A stretch of DNA of 64,000 bases, taken from positions 1,054,001 to 1,118,000 of the forward strand of contig NZ_LR699119.1 in the NCBI RefSeq assembly GCF_902459485.1, given 5' to 3'. Made by a program: the position numbers and the translations under genes. The stretch is from Aquicella siphonis. GTDB lineage: Bacteria > Pseudomonadota > Gammaproteobacteria > DSM-16500. This document shows positions 62,295 to 64,000 of this stretch, piece after piece. Below the pieces are notes generated by a model, which saw nothing but the letters and a program-made list of their open reading frames with translations, did not search any database and was not told the origin of the DNA. How positions within the stretch are numbered: the first letter of the stretch is position 1; each line of letters starts with the position of its first letter.

Positions 62295-64000
62295 ATGCAA
62301 AGAAAGAGCCAACAGGAAAACAGTCCCCCAACTCTCAACCCTCAGGAGCAATTAAGACTGATCAGAATGGAACAGCAGAGAAAATATAAAGAACAATGGT
62401 TGAGGGAAAAAGCCAAAACACTGTTTGCCCAGCTCTTAGCTTTGAATGATTTTTTTGAAGATCATGTTATTCCAACCGGCAAGAACACGGATATTTTTTC
62501 TTCCGGCCAGATTGCGGATCGGTATCATTATGCGGTCATAGAATTGCAGCCTAAGCTGCAAGATTTTCTGGATGAGTTAAATGATTCTGATATTGATTTG
62601 AATGCCGTTGGACGTTGCATGCTGGAAAATGCCGGCATTGTCAATGTGGCCGCCGATGCTGACCAGGCGTTTGATCTCGCGCATTTGAATAAACTCATCA
62701 GCCTTATCAAGGAAAAAATTGATTATGTTGTCAATCACATTAATGACCGGGATTCGGAAAGACAATACCATGATAAAAGTATTATCGTTGAAATCAGACT
62801 GATCAAAGAGACACTTCACAGCATTATGAAACGCATGCATCCCGAAGTAGAGCAAGAGGCACGCGAGACTGACAGTGATGCCGCATCATTAACGGCCGAT
62901 GCAACGGAAGCTACAGATGATGATATGGCTGAACCGGCAGCTGAATCAAACGCATTTTTGCTGCTTCCCGACGAAGTCTTAATGAATATACTGGAAACTT
63001 TACCCCTCACTGACTTGTTGAATTCCAGACTGATTTCCAAAACCAAAACCGGTGTTGTTGATGCTGTCATTGAGTTTGTTACGCGGCCAGGTTTTATCAT
63101 CCGTCATCTGAGTCACCTCGACGGTATTGCCGGCCATCAATTTACCGCGTTCTATCAGCGTACGCGGCGTTATCAGGATTTAAAGCGGAAAGTTCTGGCG
63201 AAAGAACCGTTAACCAATGAAGAAGCTGTTTGCTACACGCTGACCAGGGATTGCGCCGCATTGCCTGACAATTTAAACCAGGCCATGGAATCACTGGATT
63301 TGGATGATGCGACCAGGCAGCATCTGGAACTGATTTTGTTGGCGACAAAAGAAATTGATTATATTCTAACCAAGACGGCTGACATGCGGTATCGCGATTC
63401 CGGAATGGTCCAGCACAAGTTTGCTGACAATAAAGACCGTCTTCTCAGTCTGCTAAACGAGCATCATCCACAGCGGTTTGTCAATTTGCTGGCGGGAGTC
63501 GATTTTAGCTATATGAACCTTGCCGGGATCGATTTTTCTCATCTTAACCTGGGTGGTGTCATTTTGCGCGACGCCGATTTGACGGGCGCGAACCTGTCGG
63601 GAGCCTGTCTGACCAACACTGATTTGACCGGCGCTCTCTTGCGCGGAATAGATTTGTCTACTACGGATCTGGGCGAAGCGAATTTCAGCAGGGCCAATCT
63701 TGCCGGTTCCAGGCTTTGCGGCAACAGTCTGCGCCGCGCTGACTTTGAATGGGCATTCATTCATCAAATCAATCTGCTTGATCCTGAGGCGCTGCACAGT
63801 GTCAGCACATTGCGTGCTTATCTTCGTCAATTCCAGAAAAACATTTCACAGCATTCGCCTGCCAGCCAGCGAAAACTGCAGGAACAAATGCTGCGAGAAA
63901 TCGCTGCGCAAATTGAACAATCAGATAAACTTAATCAATCCGAGAAAATCGCATTACTAGGGGCCGCATGTGCCATTGTCAAGCCCGCTAAAGCGATTGT
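62295..64000 (+). CDS. F-box and pentapeptide-repeat protein, Dot/Icm effector candidate (partial)
   Basis: An open frame of at least 568 codons that continues past the right edge with no stop. Residues about 1-200 are helical and charged. An F-box lies near 220-255: LLPDEVLMNILETLPLTDLL followed by NSRLISK, a eukaryotic motif that binds Skp1 of SCF ubiquitin ligases. A pentapeptide-repeat region near 394-495 has A(D/N)LxG-type repeats such as DLTGANLSGACLTNTDL. In Legionella, F-box effectors such as AnkB and LubX-related proteins redirect host ubiquitination. GAGGT precedes the ATG. The F-box/pentapeptide pairing and PmrA-like promoter make it a strong effector candidate. Pentapeptides may act as a structural adaptor. 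Confidence 0.8.
   Translation, partial: MQRKSQQENSPPTLNPQEQLRLIRMEQQRKYKEQWLREKAKTLFAQLLALNDFFEDHVIPTGKNTDIFSSGQIADRYHYAVIELQPKLQDFLDELNDSDIDLNAVGRCMLENAGIVNVAADADQAFDLAHLNKLISLIKEKIDYVVNHINDRDSERQYHDKSIIVEIRLIKETLHSIMKRMHPEVEQEARETDSDAASLTADATEATDDDMAEPAAESNAFLLLPDEVLMNILETLPLTDLLNSRLISKTKTGVVDAVIEFVTRPGFIIRHLSHLDGIAGHQFTAFYQRTRRYQDLKRKVLAKEPLTNEEAVCYTLTRDCAALPDNLNQAMESLDLDDATRQHLELILLATKEIDYILTKTADMRYRDSGMVQHKFADNKDRLLSLLNEHHPQRFVNLLAGVDFSYMNLAGIDFSHLNLGGVILRDADLTGANLSGACLTNTDLTGALLRGIDLSTTDLGEANFSRANLAGSRLCGNSLRRADFEWAFIHQINLLDPEALHSVSTLRAYLRQFQKNISQHSPASQRKLQEQMLREIAAQIEQSDKLNQSEKIALLGAACAIVKPAKAI

Noticed and set aside
63453..63830. Minus-strand repetitive frame opposite the pentapeptide region
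   Set aside because: Its regular repeats mirror the pentapeptide codons on the plus strand; no ribosome site or family.
1..64000. CRISPR arrays, insertion sequences or prophage genes
   Set aside because: No regularly spaced direct repeats, transposase, integrase or phage structural genes were recognised.

Overview
This window looks like chromosomal DNA from a gammaproteobacterium of the order Legionellales, most likely a Coxiella/Aquicella/Legionella relative living with protozoa. The grounds are a legiobactin-type siderophore locus (LbtA/LbtB/LbtC/LbtU-like proteins between two Fur palindromes), an F-box plus pentapeptide-repeat protein and other effector-like proteins, and three promoters with a CTTAA-N6-CTTAA type PmrA box, a motif known to drive Dot/Icm effector genes in Coxiella and Legionella. 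No Dot/Icm structural gene lies in the window, so that link is inferred. No insertion sequence, prophage or CRISPR array was seen.

Layout. 0.1-4.2 kb: four genes resembling a Francisella-type lipid A hexosamine pathway (undecaprenyl-phosphate glycosyltransferase, GtrA flippase, ArnT/FlmK transferase, NaxD/YdjC deacetylase). 4.3-18 kb: housekeeping genes (cold shock protein, ttcA, GT4, POT peptide transporter, stand-alone Hpt beside rlmD, 6S RNA, rocD, sugar transporter, a frameshifted membrane protein, XRE regulator, folD, SDR, LuxR regulator with a PmrA-like promoter, GNAT). 18.0-18.4 kb: tRNA-Pro, -Arg, -His and -Lys. 18.5-28.2 kb: a more AT-rich stretch with an XRE regulator, a LOV photoreceptor fused to a degenerate GGDEF domain, a hydroxylaminobenzene-mutase-like protein, and a four-gene exopolysaccharide operon facing a LuxR regulator.

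28.3-45.8 kb: accessory and metabolic genes. They include small exported and membrane proteins, a DUF4015 glycosidase-like protein, a TipA-like MerR regulator, acetyltransferases (one only a remnant), an effector candidate with an ideal PmrA box, a CueR-like MerR regulator divergent from an uncharacterised Met/His-rich membrane protein, a methyltransferase, an exported amine oxidase, a Na+/H+ antiporter, a flavin disulfide reductase, an aldo-keto reductase, DUF805 and MHS transporters. 46-52.3 kb: the siderophore locus. 52.4-64 kb: a tandem bactofilin, AI-2E family transporter, M28 peptidase, a 1041-residue protein with an internal HAD-like domain, a CorA/ZntB transporter, an L,D-transpeptidase, and an F-box/pentapeptide protein that runs off the right edge.

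The most notable items are the compact exopolysaccharide operon, the LOV protein whose signalling glutamine is replaced by leucine, the CueR-like regulator facing a protein with a five-step methionine ladder, the tandem bactofilin, and the PmrA-box promoters upstream of effector-like genes.
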